NCBI GenBank assembly: GCA_905250025.1 | Contig: CAJNOJ010000406.1 | Coordinates: 16,024 to 80,023 of the forward strand | Source of the DNA: Adineta ricciae | Taxonomy: Eukaryota > Rotifera > Eurotatoria > Adinetida > Adinetidae | Length of the DNA stretch: 64,000 nt | Direction: 5' to 3' | In this document: positions 48,345 to 60,344 of the stretch, one piece after another | Numbering within the stretch: position 1 is the stretch's first letter | Layout: every line of letters begins with the position of its first letter | Translations under genes and position numbers: made by a program | The notes under the pieces: model-generated | Seen by the model: the letters and a program-made list of their open reading frames with translations, nothing else | Told to the model about the DNA's origin: nothing | Database searches by the model: none

Positions 48345-49561
48345 TTAGACAGACACTGACGTCTTCAATAAAACTATTGTTGTCAGAAAACAAAATAACA
48401 ATCTCCAGTTACTGATAAGAATGTTAATACCAGCACCACTTGGAGCATCTTCTACTGGAAACAGTTGAATTTGAAAGTTATCTGTGTCACTGATGTACAG
48501 ATCTAGTTTTGAGTTAAACGCCAGATAGATAGGACGATTTAGCTGACTGTTACCGCCTGCGATGATGGTAGCATCTTGTATGCCGGGCGATACTGCAAGA
48601 ATCCGATCGTTACGCTCATCCACTACATATATTGTTCCAGTTTTGTCGCGCAGAAGCGCAGCTGGTACGTTTAATTGATCTGTTCGGTTTCCTATACCGT
48701 GACCACCAAAAACGACTACTCCTTCCTTAGCATTTGCCTCCCATTTTATGATACGTTCATTATTCGAATCTGCGACATAGACAGATCCATCTTGATCTAC
48801 TGCAACACCTCGGGCTATAAAAATTCGGACATCAACAATCTAGTAAAGTGAACAGATATGGTCTACGTACGATAATCAAGTTGATTGAGAGCTGCTCCAC
48901 GACCATGTCCTCCAGCAACGATAGCGACGAATTGTCCATCTTTTGTATATTTGCTAACTTGATGTTCACGATGATGTCCAAGATAAAGAAATTCCTCCTT
49001 TTCGTCCCAAACAATGCCATACAAAGACGAATTCGTCATAATGAACATCTCGGTTGTAGTAGCTCCTGACTTCTTTCGTACCACTCCTCCATTTGTACCA
49101 TTTTCTACGGTGACATACATCGTTCCCTCTCTATCAAATGTCAAAGCAGTAGGATGACACAAATGGTCATGATTGTCGATTCCACATTGACCTCCAGCAT
49201 AGAGGATGCCAGTAGTCGCATCCTTTTCCCATTTCACTACTCGATTATTAGAGTAGTCACTAATAAAAAGATCATCATTCAACTGCACAAAAATCCCATA
49301 CGAAGAATTCAATTGGTTGAGAGCATTTCCCGGACCGTGACCTCCAGCGATTACTTTACCTTTGGATGACCATGTTGTTCTGCCATGTAGTATTTCTAAC
49401 ATTATGGAAACCATAGTTATGATTTCCTACGATCTCTGTAAAACAACGAGTATTTTTTTCAGTTACTCACCGTGTGACATCATTGAACCACGACGATCAT
49501 TCTTATTTGATGCACAAACTATTGTGTGTACTACGACGAAGAATAAGAATAGATGCTGCAT
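48345..49561 (-). CDS. Secreted NHL-repeat beta-propeller protein
   Basis: Exons 49561-49471, 49395-48871 and 48814-48345; introns 75 and 56 nt, GT..AG. 1086 nt, 361 aa. ATG 49559-49561 starts a signal peptide (M-Q-H-L-F-L-F-F-V-V-V). NHL repeats follow: V-I-A-G-G-H-G..N-Q-L-N, I-S-D-Y-S-N-N-R-V-V-K-W, I-V-A-G-G-H-G-R-G, V-A-D-S-N-N-E-R-I-I-K-W, V-V-D-E-R-N-D-R-I and I-S-D-T-D-N-F-Q-I-Q-L-F. The C-terminus is hydrophobic (L-L-F-C-F-L-T-T-I-V-L-L), suggesting a GPI or membrane anchor. Extracellular NHL propellers usually bind ligands or partners. The first intron choice is the least certain part: a shorter intron gives a premature stop, while the 75-nt one joins the frame cleanly. Confidence 0.82.
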
Positions 49562-51085
49562 TGTTATCACTAGATACATTAAAATGAAGCAATACTACTG
49601 TTTATATCGAGAAAGGTAACGTCAACATACTTTCGTAATCTTCAGAAGTAAATAATGACCTACCTTTTTCTTGACTCAATTCTCATTTCTCTTCATCACG
49701 AGTGATATTGCAAATTATTTCTTTACTTTTACGGATAAACTAGAATTGGTTTCTCTGTTTAATAGTTTCAGATGAATAAAAGAAATACAACAATTCTATA
49801 GTATGTTCGAGCAAAAAGAATTTGTATATTTTTCTTTATTAAACATTTGTTTTACAAACAACGAATTTGCTTTTTGTTTACTTGATTTTTTTCTAAAATA
49901 TTCAACAAAAGATATCATGAGCCTATTGTTGAATAAGAATGAAGTGACTAATGATATAGAACAAACGACGGTACGAAATCCGTGTTGAAACATCATCGTT
50001 CATGTCATAGGCAAACTATTCTTTCACAAAAATGTTCGAACAATTCGATTGCACCTAGAAGAATTACTGGAAAATTGACATTGGCTTGTGCGAGGACTTG
50101 TTACTATAGGTTGTTAACCATTTGAATTCGTTGATGATGAAGATTTTCTAAAAGTGACTCAAGTTGCCTTTGATGTTGGTCAACATTTCAGTCTTACATC
50201 GAATATTAGTATTAATGATTCGGTTCCTTCATCTGTTACAGTAATTACATTAACTTCTAATATATGAGGCATGATTATTTTGTCTCTATTCTTCTTCTTT
50301 TTGATAGATTGGTAGACATATTGATCGTTTGTATGAACAAGAAAAAACTGGATTATTAAAATAATGTTCCGAAATGGAGTCTTTTTTAATATAGTACGTG
50401 ATTTCTGGACCAAACGATATACCGGTTAGTTACTTCTATTTATGCTTTTAAAATAAAAGATACAATATAAAATGAACATACTCCTTCTAATTAACTCCTA
50501 TTTTCAATGTATACTTTAGGCATTTCATATTTTGACTTACGGAAGTATTTGTCATTTGGAAGCACATTACGAAATAGTTCTATCGTTTACATAGAGGCAT
50601 AGCGATCGACTTGTGTATTATACACTTTGACGTTGATTCTGCAGAGTCTAAGCAAATTGTTTCTTTTTGAATTCTATGAATCTTTCAAAAACGAATCTTT
50701 ATCCAACCGTTTCTTTTGAAAGACAAAGTAACAAACATTTTTTCTGAAAGCTTTATAGAGTTAAAATACTCGTCAAGTGCACAGCACTACTCGATTACGT
50801 TAGATATTCATAAAGATGCGATATATACCACATTCTACGTAGGATTTATGAAATAGGCAATGCGTATTACAAGAAACAAACGAGGCCTGTAAAGCGATAT
50901 GATACATATATGGAACTCGAGATTGCAAGGTTCCGTTCTTTTCGCCTTTACTTTCCGTGTATTTTACATACAGAAATTGGCAGATAGTTTCAGCATTAAG
51001 AAATGTTCAAATAAATGGGCAGGACAACATATACGAATCTTTTTAAACAGTGTGTTGTTCTCTTATAATATCAAAAAAGAAATTT
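49562..51085. other. Intergenic with decayed exon-like pieces
   Basis: Plus-strand pieces around 50130-50270 (D-D-E-D-F-L-K-V-T-Q, then V-G-Q-H-F-S-L-T-S-N-I-S) and 50310-50420 (R-N-G-V-F-F-N-I-V-R-D-F-W) are also present at 58270-58560, in the second duplication, but broken by stops. Probably a relic of an unidentified gene. Confidence 0.4.
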
Positions 51086-52122
51086 CTATTGAGATTCAGG
51101 TGCGACTTGATTAATATCAACGATTGTTCCACAACATCGTTGGAAATAAATCTTATAAAGCACAAAAAGGAACTGTTGTCGATATCTCTTCGATATACAA
51201 ATGTAAATATAGAAAGGAACCTATCAATGAAACAAATGATTGGCTTAATTAAAAGTTCAAATTAAATAATTACCGTGTAATATGAATAATAAAGACATAT
51301 GGTTACACTTGAGACTAATTGTATTTTAGCATTAATGACAGGATCGCTGGTGAATTGTATATTACTTGTCAATGTAGTTAAGATAAAGAAAGGCGTGATT
51401 AGTAAAACACTGATCAACGCTTGTGTAAGAATCATTGATGTTATTTGAATTTCATGTTGACGACGAACAAGAGGTGCTGTTCGATAAGACATCTGTTTCA
51501 TATTACTATAAATCATTAAGCCGAAAGTAATGATAAACAAAAGAGGAAATGTATTCAACAAAACTGGTGTATAAAAGCGATTAACATAACTTTGAAAAAT
51601 GCTATTTGTAATCACACAAACAGCTATGTTTGTTACTGATGAAACTACGGCATTATAATATATCAAATGAGGAATACAACAAACTATCCAAAAGAGACTA
51701 ACAATAATACATAAATGGTAAGCGATCTTGCGATGGCTCCAGTCTTGTAATCGTTTATATTTTGATGTTGCCATATATTGATCAAGTAAAGCCATACAAA
51801 TGCATGACATGGAAATGAGTGCACAGATTTGAACGAGATATACTCGGATTGTGCAATTACCTACATTTATAACGATTCCATCGATTAATGGTCCTCGAAC
51901 GAAAATCAGATAGAGAAAACCAGCTAACAACTGAATGATGTTGACAAAAGATATGGTTATTAAATAAATTCCGCAAGAATTTTGTCGAAAGATTCGAAGA
52001 CTAAGAAAAACGACTATATTCAATATACCACCTAAAACTCCAAAAATGATAATTGGTAAGCCAACATAAACGTAGATTCTGCTGGAAGTATAATTTATTG
52101 AGGAAACTGTTGAAGAAGACAT
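51086..52122 (-). CDS. Rhodopsin-class GPCR (FMRFamide-receptor-like), copy A
   Basis: Exons 52122-51274 and 51220-51086 with a 53-nt intron; 984 nt, 327 aa. Seven hydrophobic segments are visible, from G-L-P-I-I-I-F-G-V-L-G-G-I-L-N-I-V-V-F-L (TM1, with the conserved G-x-x-x-N) to the C-terminal one that is completed by exon 2. L-L-D-Q-Y-M-A-T-S occupies the place of the D-R-Y motif after TM3. The last exon supplies V-P-F-Y-I-Y-I-C and a basic tail. If the intron is not removed the protein ends at 286 aa inside TM7. Expanded families of such peptide-receptor-like GPCRs occur in bdelloids; ligand unknown. Confidence 0.85.
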
Positions 52123-53532
52123 TTGTGAACGAATCGAAACAAATGATTCTAGTGTCTAAAGTCAAACTTATAATCATTTTACAATTATTTATAAATATAT
52201 AAACAGATGATGAAATACAAATGTCATCTTAAGAAAATAATCTGACAACATCCTGTAAGACTCGGAAAAAGTCATAAAAAATATTATGCTGCATATCTGC
52301 ATGTGATTAAAGATTTGTTTTAGTCGAACATTGAGAGATAAGTCAAATGACGCTGTGCTTACGGTTGATGGTGATGTTTTTACCATTTTTAAATGATTTA
52401 TAAAAGAGCTTTTAGTTGAAGTCAAAGAAGAATCTCGTCCTTTTGGAAATTAACAACTATGCACCGTTATGATAAACAAAGATTGCTCAATTAGTTAATT
52501 TGTCATAAGCAGAAGAACGGCGTGTTTGGAATCTGTTAACGCGAACTGCAAAAAAATGCACGCGATTTCGATATAAGACTAATCTGAATGGATCTATGTC
52601 AAATTGGTACTACAATGACGCATTTCTCTGCTAGTTTAGAGTACCTAGAACATATCAAGAGAAAATATCTTCGAAGTACAAACGAATAGAGAAATATTTG
52701 CTCTTCCTCCGTTGTCTGAAACACTAATAACATTTGACAAAATCCGATTATATATATTTGGATACAACATACTTCATTACGTATAATTACAGTAGTTTCT
52801 TTTTTCTTTCTCTAAAAGATAATTATAGCCATGAAGATGGAAAGAACTTTGTACAAATAGATAGTCTCGTGATTTAGGCAAGTATTGAATTTTGAATCGG
52901 TGAATTTAACTTCAGTTTATGCAGCAGTGAGAAAGAAAAAGTTAAGTTAACGGAGATCTTTCTTTTTTCTTTAACATCGACTCAAATTAAGAACTAAGGA
53001 TCTGTTTCCTTGAGAACCATAAATGAAGATATTTTACCCACAGTCTATATGAAACTAAGAATAGAGATGAGAATAAATTATTTAAAAGAAGATCTTTTTC
53101 CCGTGAATATGCCTCTGCTACCATGGAGAAGAAATCATTATTTTGAAAGTTCAGATATACAAGCAAAACAACTTCTAATTTGTTTATAATAACCATTTAA
53201 CTATTTTTCGTTCATTCTTGTTGTTTGGATTCTCGAAGATATCGAAACAGATATGATCCGTGCAAAAGTAGAAATAGCGCCTGCAATTACTCTCCAAACA
53301 CATGTGTCCTTTACTAATCTGTTTATGTGAAATGCATTTTTTGTTCGTCTATTCGTTTAAATTTCATTCTTATCAATTGATCATTTGTAAGCCATTTCGC
53401 GAACAATAAAATGAATGTTTTAATACTTTTTTCCTCAAAAAAGAAAAAGTGACTCTGTAGGTATCTAATGTGATTGATCAGTACAGATAAGAAATCTTGA
53501 CGGAGACTTCCTTGTAATGAACTAACGACGGT
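52123..53532. other. Intergenic, nothing recognised
   Basis: AT-rich, alignable with 60345-62121 but about 220 bp shorter. No conserved reading frame. Confidence 0.45.
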
Positions 53533-53593
53533 TCAATTCATTGAATTATATTGATTGTTTTCACTGATATAATATCGAAAAAGGAAATAAAGC
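53533..53593 (-). pseudogene. Ceramidase-like gene, last ~20 codons only
   Basis: Encodes the end of the protein found intact at 62122-62940 (L-Y-F-L-F-R-Y-Y-I-S-E-N-N-Q-Y-N, then the shared stop at 53533-53535). Homology stops at about 53593 without any N, and unrelated AT-rich sequence follows. This is a true breakpoint in the sequenced DNA of this piece. Confidence 0.8.
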
Positions 53594-54424
53594 ATTGATA
53601 TAACACGAATATATGTTTTAAACTATCGCAGAAAAAAAAATTTTCAAAAATTAAAATCTTCAATTCATCTGTCATCACTGACTATGTTTCAGATCGATTT
53701 CATGTCGATCTAATCGAAAAACATGTTATTTCTAATTCGAATCGTTTCATTTTTTTTCTTTCATTCTGTTCATAAAAATTGATTAACATGAGAAATACTT
53801 CTCACATGTGAAAATATTCATTTCAAGACACATTTCTTCAATAATTATCAAAACAAATCCATTTGTCAATTCTTCTCATTTTCATCGATCAACAAATTCT
53901 ATCGAACAACAAATGAAAGGGATTGATTGGGAAAATCTTCTTTTTCTTCATGAAGATCATCGATAAATTCTTTTTCCTAAAAAGAGAAAAAACTAAATCC
54001 CTTTTCTCTTTTCAGATGAAAAATTGAAAATCTTTCGGAAAAATTCTTCATTCTAATGTAAAATCTTCATCCATTCCAATGTTTCGCTTTAATTCATCAC
54101 AATTTGCATCTTTACATGAAAAAAAGCAAAGATTATTAAAGAAAGATTTGTGTTTCTTTAATTGTCTTTGCAAAATAAAATCATTTTCAACAGATTTTTT
54201 GCTATCCACAAATCGACTTTTCAGTTCGATTTTCATCAAAACTTCATTTGTTTCCTTCAAGTTCTTCGTGCTAATTTCGTTCGAAATTGAAACAGAAATG
54301 AAAAATAGATCTTTTCAGTCACAATTTATTTAATCTATTGTCAGCTCAACAAGTTTTCCATTTTCACAATTTCTTGTTTTTAGTTTGAAAAAGAATAAAA
54401 TATTTAGTTGAACACGTTTATCGA
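53594..54424. other. Intergenic, very AT-rich
   Basis: Long T-, A- and TTC-rich stretches; no gene. Short complementary open frames at 54048-54333 on both strands are composition artefacts. Confidence 0.45.
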
Positions 54425-55938
54425 TCAATACAATTCGGCACTGTTGAGAGGACAGCACCCACCTGCCACTAATATAGTCTTATTGTATAAAATCGATGCT
54501 GTATGCTGATTTCGTGCAACACTCATATTTCCAGTTGTTGTCCAATTGCCTGTTGATGGATCATACAATTCAGCACTATTCAGAGAAACACTACCAGTCC
54601 ATCCACCAGTGACTAAGACTTTTCCATTTGATAAAATCGATGCTGTATGCACATGTCGTGCAACACTCATATTTCCAGTTGATTGCCATTCTAAACAAAA
54701 CAAACATAAATTCAAACTCGATTTTTTTTCTTCCCAAAATCTTCGAAATGAGAATGAAATTACAAAAGCAAAGTTGTCTTTCATATAAAACAGGACTTTT
54801 TCGTTTATTTTAAGAAAATCCTTAGAAAACTTTCCTAATGAAACAGTTCCAGACAATTTACAATTCAAAATGATTTGTTTCTTTGATTTTTCCTTTCAAC
54901 TTACGTCCTGCAATGATAATCAAATCAAATTTTTGAATCCGGTGGTTTTGTTGATCAACGACAAAGATATTTCCAAATAAATCAAATTGAAGATTTGACG
55001 GAGAACTCAGTTGATTTGACGGAGAACTCAGTTGATTTGAATTAGAACCCGCTGATTGATTACATCCGACTAAACAATGAAAACCATTGGAATTTTGTCC
55101 GATGATTCGATGATTGTTGGAATCAACAACAAATACAAAACCTTCATTATCCAATGTGATTCCATTTGGACAATTCAGTTCAAATGTTCCATTCGAAAGA
55201 ATTGTCTCACCTTGAAATGAACCAAAGCGGAATTTCTGTATTCGATTATTTCCACAATCAGCAACAAATAGAGTTGAATTATTCTCATCGAGAAATATTC
55301 CACGAGGATTTCGAAGTGTTGTTGATGTTGATCCTTCACTTCCTGTTCCAGCCACGATTTTCAAATGATTCCATCGATTGAGTAATGATTTCGAAATGAT
55401 TTGATGTTGTTCAGATAATGAACAAAACAAAGTTTGATTTTCACTCACAAAAATATCAAAACATTGTTCACAAAAGTTCATTCGTAAAATAGAACTCACT
55501 CTCCACGATGAATTCACTTCGATTTGACTTACAACACTCACATTTGATGAATAAAATGTATCAACATAGATCTTCTCTTCGTTCGTCACAAATAAACTTG
55601 ACGAGTTCTTCAAATTCATTGAAATATTTCTCATCCAACTCACATTTCCTTCAACAAAAATCACAATTTGTTGCTTTTGTTCATTTGAAATGTAAATAGT
55701 ATTGTTTTCATCAATAAACAAATCAAAGAGACTTGTTCCGATCATCGTTTCATTTACGATTGTTGTTCCATTTGGATTCCATTGAGAATCAGATGAAAGA
55801 CTTGGTCGATTGTAGGAATAACCTTAATTCAACATTTGATCAACTTAAATCAGATCTTCCAAACGAAATCTTACCTGCAACTTCGTCGAGAATGAACAAA
55901 AGAATCAACAAATGAACTTTTGTGTGTTGCACCGACAT
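54425..55938 (-). CDS. Secreted NHL-repeat plus kelch-repeat protein
   Basis: Exons 55938-55875, 55822-54905 and 54690-54425; introns 52 and 214 nt. 1248 nt, 415 aa. ATG 55936-55938 opens a signal peptide (V-H-L-L-I-L-L-F-I-L). NHL repeats span about residues 30-325 with F-V-A-D-C-G-N-N-R-I-Q-K-F, V-V-D-S-N-N-H-R-I and V-V-D-Q-Q-N-H-R-I-Q-K-F. Two kelch units follow in the last exon (T-A-S-I-L-S-N-G-K-V-L-V-T-G-G and L-N-S-A-E-L-Y-D-P-S-T-G-N-W). The protein stops after only two kelch units, ending N-S-A-E-L-Y, far short of a full propeller, so the 3' end may be truncated. NHL-kelch fusions are common among predicted bdelloid surface proteins; function unknown. Confidence 0.8.
54994..55036 (-). 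repeat. 21-bp tandem duplication in the NHL region
   Basis: Two adjacent copies of a 21-bp unit (TTGACGGAGAACTCAGTTGAT on the plus strand) add a seven-residue S-P-S-N-Q-L-S repeat inside the propeller without changing frame. Confidence 0.85.
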
Positions 55939-57600
55939 TTATGAACGAATTCAAAATGATTTTTCTCACAAGAAGAGTTTTTATCGGGAAATCTCTTTTG
56001 ATTATTCAAACACAAAACGGCAAAGGTATGACTTTTAATGAGAAAACATTTCGAGGAAGCCAAATATTTTCTCAAATCTATTTTGATTTGGATAAATACA
56101 AGAAAATCATTAACACAATATTTGAGTTTTTCAAATTTCAGTTAAAAGTTTCTTTTGTTTTGTAATGAAAAAGAAAAATCAAATGTTTGACTTTTTATTA
56201 TGACCGCAACGACCAAAATCATTGACAAGTAAAAATAAATTTTCCTGGAAGATCAATATAGAAACGTTCATTATATAGTTAAATAGTGCTTCTCTGACTT
56301 CAAACAGACCATATAGTTTATTTCTTCACCATGACATCGATACAATGAATCAACCGCTTCTTAACTTCTTAGGTTGTGTAATTATAGAAGAGATCGCAGA
56401 AAAGTAAAATAGACTTGTGGAGTGTGGGTAAGAAATAATTGTAACAAAAAGTATGAATTAACTATTTAGAAGAACAAAGTCATTGTGAATAATCTAAGAA
56501 AAATGAAACAAATTATTTTACAAGAACATTTACCTGATTTATCATTTGACTTGACGCATACTGAATAATTTCATTCAATAAATCATTTTGAAATGCGGAA
56601 AACAAACAAAAGATTCATTTTAATAAATATTATCTCTATATAGTAAAGTGAAAACGAAAATTTTCGCCATTCTCTATAGTTTTTGGTTGTTGTTTCCTAT
56701 TTGAAAAACGTCTTTATCATTTATGAATGCATCTCCAAGTATACCTATACCTTAGAATCCCAGAAAATATGGATGGTCACAAGTGAAACTATTCATCTAT
56801 TGAATGAACTTAACGGAATCATTTTCACTCAGGAAGTCCTATTTGTTAACCTGAATCATTGTGATGAAATGATATCTCTGTTGAATGTTTGTAGACGAAT
56901 TGAATTGAATTGAATATACGTGTCATCTTGTTAGTGACAATGAGATACTTAGGACATACCAAGCGTAATCACAGTGGCACTTTTCTACTCTCGAGTAAAG
57001 TTCAAGAAATTTTCTCTATATAAGCAGTCTCATAGAAAAGATCAAACTCCATCTCTCTATGTCACTCGATTACAGTTTAGAAAGTGTAACACCAATAAAC
57101 TTTTTATAAGATTTGTTTTGTCATTAGATTAACTCGTTATAAATTTGCATTCCAAACTTTGGATCGTTTTTTACGGACATGAGTAAGTAGCAAAATGTAC
57201 TATATGTTGCAGTGTAAACAATACAACTCAAATAAGAATATCTATTTCGCACTTGTTAATTTTTTATTCAAGAGTAGGAAAAATCGAGATGATCAAACTA
57301 TTTATGATTAAAGATAACGGTTTTCATCGCTAAACAATCAAATTTTTATGATGACAGGAGTTCATCACAAAAAATGATTCATCAGGAGACAAATCTAAGA
57401 TGCAGCGTCAAGAGTTCTTACGATCTACTCAGAAAAATGTATTTTAATTGTTTTCAAAAACAGTTTAGTTTATTAGACCCTTACCATCTGGTATTGGGTG
57501 AAGATCAAAAGTACAAAAAAAGAGAAAATAAAGAAAAGCAGTTGTTTGATCGTTCATTCGGTGGTTTCTTGCTCGATCGTCGTAGCGCTTGATCACCATA
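55939..57600. other. Intergenic, no gene recognised
   Basis: AT-rich. Short frames such as 56683-56913 show no domain and no splice partners. Confidence 0.45.
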
Positions 57601-57839
57601 GCTATTTGTCCGCGTCCTACCTCCCACCCATCTCGGATTGGTTTCAGTAGCACCCATCATCGTGCGCATGGTGAAAAAAACGCAGCTTTTTTGGCAGGCG
57701 AAGGAATTAGCGTCCGATAATGTTATTCTTCCTGCACCACATCACGGCGCAGCGCCTCACGTGGTTGGTTATTCCTTGTGGCTTGAACAGCTTCTTGCAT
57801 TATGGACACTTGTAGCTGTTGTTTGCGGTTCGTGTCAGC
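57601..57839 (-). other. GC-richer patch with a CCHC zinc-finger-like fragment
   Basis: Noticeably richer in G+C than its surroundings and ending at the N. On the minus strand, near 57760-57815, it reads C-P-(stop)-C-K-K-L-F-K-P-Q-G-I-T-N-H-V-R-R-C. This is a C-x2-C-x11-H-x3-C finger like those in some retrotransposon or BED/C2H2-type proteins, but with a stop inside. Possibly a broken mobile-element or gene exon. Confidence 0.35.
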
Positions 57840-57840
57840 N
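57840..57840. other. Ambiguous base N at a sequence join
   Basis: A single N separates the GC-rich patch from sequence that restarts homology to 49699 onward, marking a second contig join. Confidence 0.85.
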
Positions 57841-59307
57841 CGAGTGATAATGCAATTTATTTCTTTACTTTTACTAATAAACTAGAATTGGTTTCTCTTT
57901 TTTATCCAATAGTTTCAGATGAATAAAAGAAAATACAACTATTTTATAATATGTTCGAGCAAAAAGAATTTGTATATTTTTCTTTATTAAACATTTGTTT
58001 TACAAACAACGAATTTGCTTTTTTTACTTGATTTTCTTCTAAAATATTCAACAAAAGATATCATGAGCCTATTATTGAACAAGAATGAAGTGACTAATGA
58101 TATACAACAAACTACGGTACGAAATCCATGTTGAAACATCATCGTTCATGTCATGGACAAACTATTCTTTCACAAAAATGTTCGAATAATTCGATTGTAC
58201 CTAGAAGAATTACTGAAAAAGTAACATTGGCTTGTGCAAGGACTTGTTACTATAGATTGTTAACCATTTGAATTCGTTGATGATGAAGATTTTCTAAAGG
58301 TGATTCAAGTTGTCTTTAATGCTGGTCAACATTTCAGTCTTACATCGAATATTAGTATTAATGATTCGGTTCCTTCATCTGTTACAGTAATTACATTAAC
58401 CTCTAATATATGAGGCATGATTGTTTTGTCTCAATTCTTCTTTTCTTTGATAGATTGGTAGACATATTGATCGTTTATATGAACAAGAAAAAACTCGATT
58501 ATTAAAATAATGTTCCGAAACGGAATCTTTCTCAATATAGTATGTGATTTCTGGATCGAACAATATACCAGTTAGTTACTTCTATTTATGCTTTTAAAAT
58601 AAGAGATACAAGATAAAATGAACATGCTCCTTTTTAATTAACTCCTATTTTCAATATATACTTTAGGCATTTCATATTTTGACTTACGGAAGTATTTGTT
58701 ATTTGGAAGCACATTGTTGACTTATGATTGTTGCAGAAAAATATGAAATAGTTCTATCGTTTACATAGAGGCAGCGATCGACTTGTGCATTACACTTTGA
58801 CGTTGATTCCAGAGTCTAAACAAATGGTTTCTTTTTTGAATTCTATGAATCTTTCAAAAACGAATTTTTAATCCGACCGTTTCTTTTGAAAGACAAAGTA
58901 ACAAACCTTTTTCCGAAAGTTTTATAGAGTTAAAATACTCTTCAAGTGCATAGCACTACTCGTTTACGTTAGATATTCATAAAGATGCGATATATACCAC
59001 ATTCTACGTTGGATTTATGAAATAAGAGTATGTTTACAAAAGATTCACAGGGTTGAGCGGTTGTATGAAAGCGCTGCGAGGTTTATTATTTCACATCGAT
59101 GTTTTACAATGCGTATTACAAGAAACAAACGAGAGATCTGTGAAGCGATATGGTACATATATGGAACTCGAAATTACAAGGTTCCATTCTTTTCGTCTTT
59201 GCTTTTCATGTATTTTACATACAGAAATATTCAAATCAACGAACAAGACAACATATACGAATCTTTTTAAACAGTTTTGTTCTCTTATAATATCAAAAAA
59301 GAAATTT
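57841..59307. other. Intergenic with decayed exon-like pieces, copy B
   Basis: Counterpart of 49699-51085 with the same broken pieces. It has an extra segment of about 80 bp near 59030-59105. Confidence 0.4.
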
Positions 59308-60344
59308 CTATTGAGATTCAGGTGCGACTTGATTAATATCAACGATTGTTCCATAACATCGTTGGAAATAAATCTTATAAAGCACAAAAAGAAACTGTTG
59401 TCGATATCTCTTCGATATACAAATGTAAATATAGAAAGGAACCTATCAATGAAACAAATGATTGACTTAATTAAAATTTCAAATGAAATAATTACCATGT
59501 AGTATGAATAATAAAGACATATGGTTATACTTGAGACTAATTGTATTTTAGCATTAATGACAGGATCACTGGTGAATTGTATATTACTTGTCAATGTAGT
59601 TAAGATAAAGAAAGGCGAGATTAATACAACACTGATCAACGCTTGTGTAAGAATCATTGATGTTATTTGAATTTCATGTTGACGACGAACAAGAGGTACT
59701 GTTCGGTAAGACATTTGTTTCATATTACTATAAACCATTAAGCCGAAAGTAATGATAAACAAAAGAGGAAATGTATTCAACAAAACCGGTGTATAAAAGC
59801 GATTAACATAACTTTGAAAAATGCTATTTGTAATCACACAAACAGCTACATTTGTTACTGATGAAACCACGGCATTATAATATATCAAATGAGGAATACA
59901 AAAAACTATCCAAAAGAGACTAACAAGAATACATAAACGATAAGCAATCTTGCGATGACTCCAGTCTTGTAATCGTTTATATTTTGATGTTGCCATATAT
60001 TGATCAAGTAACGCCATACAAATGCATGACATGGAAATAAGTGCACCGATTTGAACGAGATATAGTCGGATTGTGCAATTACCTACATTGATAACGATTC
60101 CATCGATTAATGGTCCTCGAACGAAAATCAGATAGAGAAAACCAGCTAACAACTGAATGATGTTGATGAAAGACATGGTTATTAAATAAATTCCACAAGA
60201 ATTTTGTCGAAAGATTCGAAGACTAAGAAAAACGACTATATTCAATATACCACCTAAAACTCCAATAATGATAATTGGTAAACCAACATACACGTAGATT
60301 CTACTGGAAATATAATTTATTGAGGAAACTGTTGAAGAAGACAT
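59308..60344 (-). CDS. Rhodopsin-class GPCR (FMRFamide-receptor-like), copy B
   Basis: Exons 60344-59496 and 59442-59308, 53-nt intron, 327 aa as in copy A. Here the intron has no in-frame stop, so the unspliced frame runs on to 417 aa with an implausible tail. Splicing restores the V-P-F-Y-I-Y-I-C-I-S-K-R-Y end shared with copy A. TM1 G-x-x-x-N, L-L-D-Q-Y after TM3 and the basic loop before TM6 (R-R-Q-H-E-I-Q-I-T) are kept. Few substitutions separate the copies, mostly conservative changes in membrane segments. Confidence 0.85.

Larger units (their letters stand above)
27413..48546 (+). repeat. Segmental duplication / allelic block, copy 2
   Basis: Same genes, order and strand as 5588-27282. 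Its left edge is cut inside the PLD relic at the N; its right edge continues into a complete NHL gene where copy 1 stops. Confidence 0.95.
49699..53593 (+). repeat. Second duplicated block, copy A
   Basis: Collinear with 57841-62180. It begins at CGAGTGAT, matching the first bases after the N at 57840, and ends where the ceramidase reading frame is cut off. Confidence 0.93.

Noticed and set aside
59091-59495. Longer 417-aa GPCR in copy B with an extra 90-residue tail
   Set aside because: The tail is read-through of an intron lacking a stop. Splicing gives the same 327-aa end as copy A with a proper TM7 and basic tail.
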